Shown: positions 62,900 to 64,000 of the stretch, piece after piece | Layout of the letters: each line of letters opens with the position of its first letter | Numbering within the stretch: position 1 is the first letter of the stretch | Assembly (NCBI RefSeq): GCF_012273515.2 | Contig: NZ_CP050975.2 | Location: 9,672,001 to 9,736,000, forward strand | Reading direction: 5' to 3' | Origin: Streptomyces sp. RPA4-2 | GTDB lineage: Bacteria > Actinomycetota > Actinomycetes > Streptomycetales > Streptomycetaceae | Length of the DNA: 64,000 bases | Made by a program: the position numbers and the translations under genes | Notes under the pieces: generated by a model | What the model saw: the letters and a program-made list of their open reading frames with translations, nothing else | Database searches by the model: none | Told to the model about the DNA's origin: nothing

Positions 62900-63934
62900 A
62901 TGACGGACATGGGTAGGTGGCGTGCGGTCGCGTCGGCCACGGGGGCCGCTGATCGAACCGCGGCGGAGGAGGGCGTCCGGCGCGCCTACCGGCGCGCCGG
63001 TCTGACGGGGCCCGAGCGCGTGGTGTGGGTGCGCTCTCCCCGCGAGGCGGTTCAGGTGCTCATGGGCGAGCCGGGTCCGGACGGAGTGGGGCTGACGGGC
63101 GACGAGACCGGCGCGAGCGTGCGCCACTCCGTACTGAGCGAACCCTGGGCAGCCGAACGCGAGCGACTCCACCGGCGGTTGGGGCCGCAGGGATGGAGTG
63201 GGCACTGGCATGCCACGGGCGCCGGTCTGTGGGAGTCGACCCGCGTCCTGGTCGACCGGATCCGTGCGGGAGTCGTCGAGCAGCTGGCCACCGGCAGGCA
63301 GGAGGAGACCCGGATCCGGCTCCTGCTGCTCGACGCCGCGCTCGGGCAGCACGACGCGGCCTGGCTGTCCGCGTTCGACACGGAACCCTCGGGCGCGCTG
63401 GGCGGTCCCGCCATGGTGGCCGGCGCGGCCGGCTGGTGGTGGCCCTACGAGCGGGTGGCGGTCATCTGCGAGCGGCCCACGGCGCTCCACCGCGACGAGG
63501 CGGGCCGTCTCGACCGAGGCGACGGACCGGCGCTCGGATACGAGGACGGTTTCGAGCTGTACGCCTGGCGTGGCATGCCCGTTCCGGGCGAGTTCCTCGA
63601 CGAGCTGGCCTCGCTCGACCCGCGGCGCATCCGTGACGAGGAGAACGCCGAACTCCGCCGAGTGATGCTGGAGTTCTACGGCTACGACCGGTATCTCGCG
63701 GAGTCGGGCGCGGTTCCCGTGCACCGGGACGAGACCGGAATCCTGTGGCGGCTCGAACTTCCCGGGGACGAGGACGTGGTGATGGTGGAGGTCGTCAACT
63801 CCACTCCCGAGCCGGACGGTACGAGCCGTACGTACTGGCTGCGCGTCCCGCCGTCGACGCGCACGGCCCGTGAGGGGGTCGCCTGGACGTTCGGCATCGC
63901 GGCCGAGGTCTACCAGCCGCTCCGGCAGACATGA
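62900..63934 (+). CDS. DUF6745 domain protein
   Basis: This 344-residue protein contains the DUF6745 block GPALGYEDGFELYAWRGMPVP followed by LDPRRIRDEENAELRRVM, and a C-terminal RTYWLRVPPSTRTAREGVAWTFGI region. It has no signal peptide or membrane helix. AGAAGGA precedes the ATG closely; an ATG nine bases later is an alternative. It follows the small protein by 172 bases on the same strand and may share a promoter region with the divergent STM operon. Function is unknown. Confidence 0.85.
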   Translation: MTDMGRWRAVASATGAADRTAAEEGVRRAYRRAGLTGPERVVWVRSPREAVQVLMGEPGPDGVGLTGDETGASVRHSVLSEPWAAERERLHRRLGPQGWSGHWHATGAGLWESTRVLVDRIRAGVVEQLATGRQEETRIRLLLLDAALGQHDAAWLSAFDTEPSGALGGPAMVAGAAGWWWPYERVAVICERPTALHRDEAGRLDRGDGPALGYEDGFELYAWRGMPVPGEFLDELASLDPRRIRDEENAELRRVMLEFYGYDRYLAESGAVPVHRDETGILWRLELPGDEDVVMVEVVNSTPEPDGTSRTYWLRVPPSTRTAREGVAWTFGIAAEVYQPLRQT

Positions 63935-64000
63935 GCCGACTCGCTCGCCGGCCTTCCTGAGTGTGCCGCAAGCCGTCCGCGACCGGTGGGACGGCCCTCG

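Overview
The window is about 72% GC with dense protein-coding content, GTG starts, GGAGG-type ribosome sites, SpoIIE/HATPase and MmyB-type XRE regulators, a cysteine-type leader peptide and a TTA codon confined to a regulatory gene. All of this points to a Streptomyces (or very close actinomycete) chromosome, in a mixed metabolic/accessory region. I see no rRNA, tRNA, CRISPR array or prophage. There is one complete insertion sequence.

Layout. 0-10.3 kb: a glycerol IclR regulator with glycerol kinase, a MhuD-like heme-degrading enzyme, an XRE regulator divergent from an alpha/beta hydrolase, a SnoaL-like protein divergent from a TetR regulator, an FUSC-type membrane protein and a Ppx/GppA phosphatase. 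10.7-12.4 kb: an IS1380-family element with imperfect terminal repeats and a CTAA target duplication, inserted just upstream of an SDR gene. 13.3-25.4 kb: a minus-strand sulfur-type scavenging operon, in order a cysteine leader peptide, a DppABCDF-type ABC importer, two flavin-dependent monooxygenases, a hydrolase and a flavin reductase. Upstream of it lie an Rrf2 regulator with a DsbA-like protein, and a divergent cupin. The leader peptide, flavin chemistry, Rrf2 regulator and a shared upstream motif suggest cysteine-controlled use of an organosulfur compound.

25.4-34.1 kb: an orphan FAD subunit, a formaldehyde-dehydrogenase-like enzyme, a three-copy 44-bp tandem repeat, then MMPL transporter, multicopper oxidase and a divergent histidine kinase, each carrying a disabling mutation, beside an intact response regulator. 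34.2-43 kb: a large secreted discoidin/beta-helix protein and a xanthine-dehydrogenase-like locus in which the fused FeS-Mo subunit and the PucR-type regulator are also frameshifted. Five genes with six lesions in 12 kb means either real decay of this segment or local consensus errors. 43-56.7 kb: PH-like membrane protein, FdhF/YdeP-type molybdoenzyme, DUF1275 protein, a PAS-GAF-SpoIIE-HATPase protein with a degenerate phosphatase site, a cydAB terminal oxidase, a DUF1348 protein, MerR/reductase pair and an AraC regulator.

56.9-62.2 kb: a tightly overlapping five-gene operon matching the STM4015-4014-4013-4012-4011 families (leucine-rich protein, ATP-grasp, alkaline-phosphatase-like hydrolase, HemW-like radical SAM, second radical SAM). 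To my knowledge its function is undescribed. It is divergent from a small protein and a DUF6745 protein. This is the best candidate here for an undescribed biological system.
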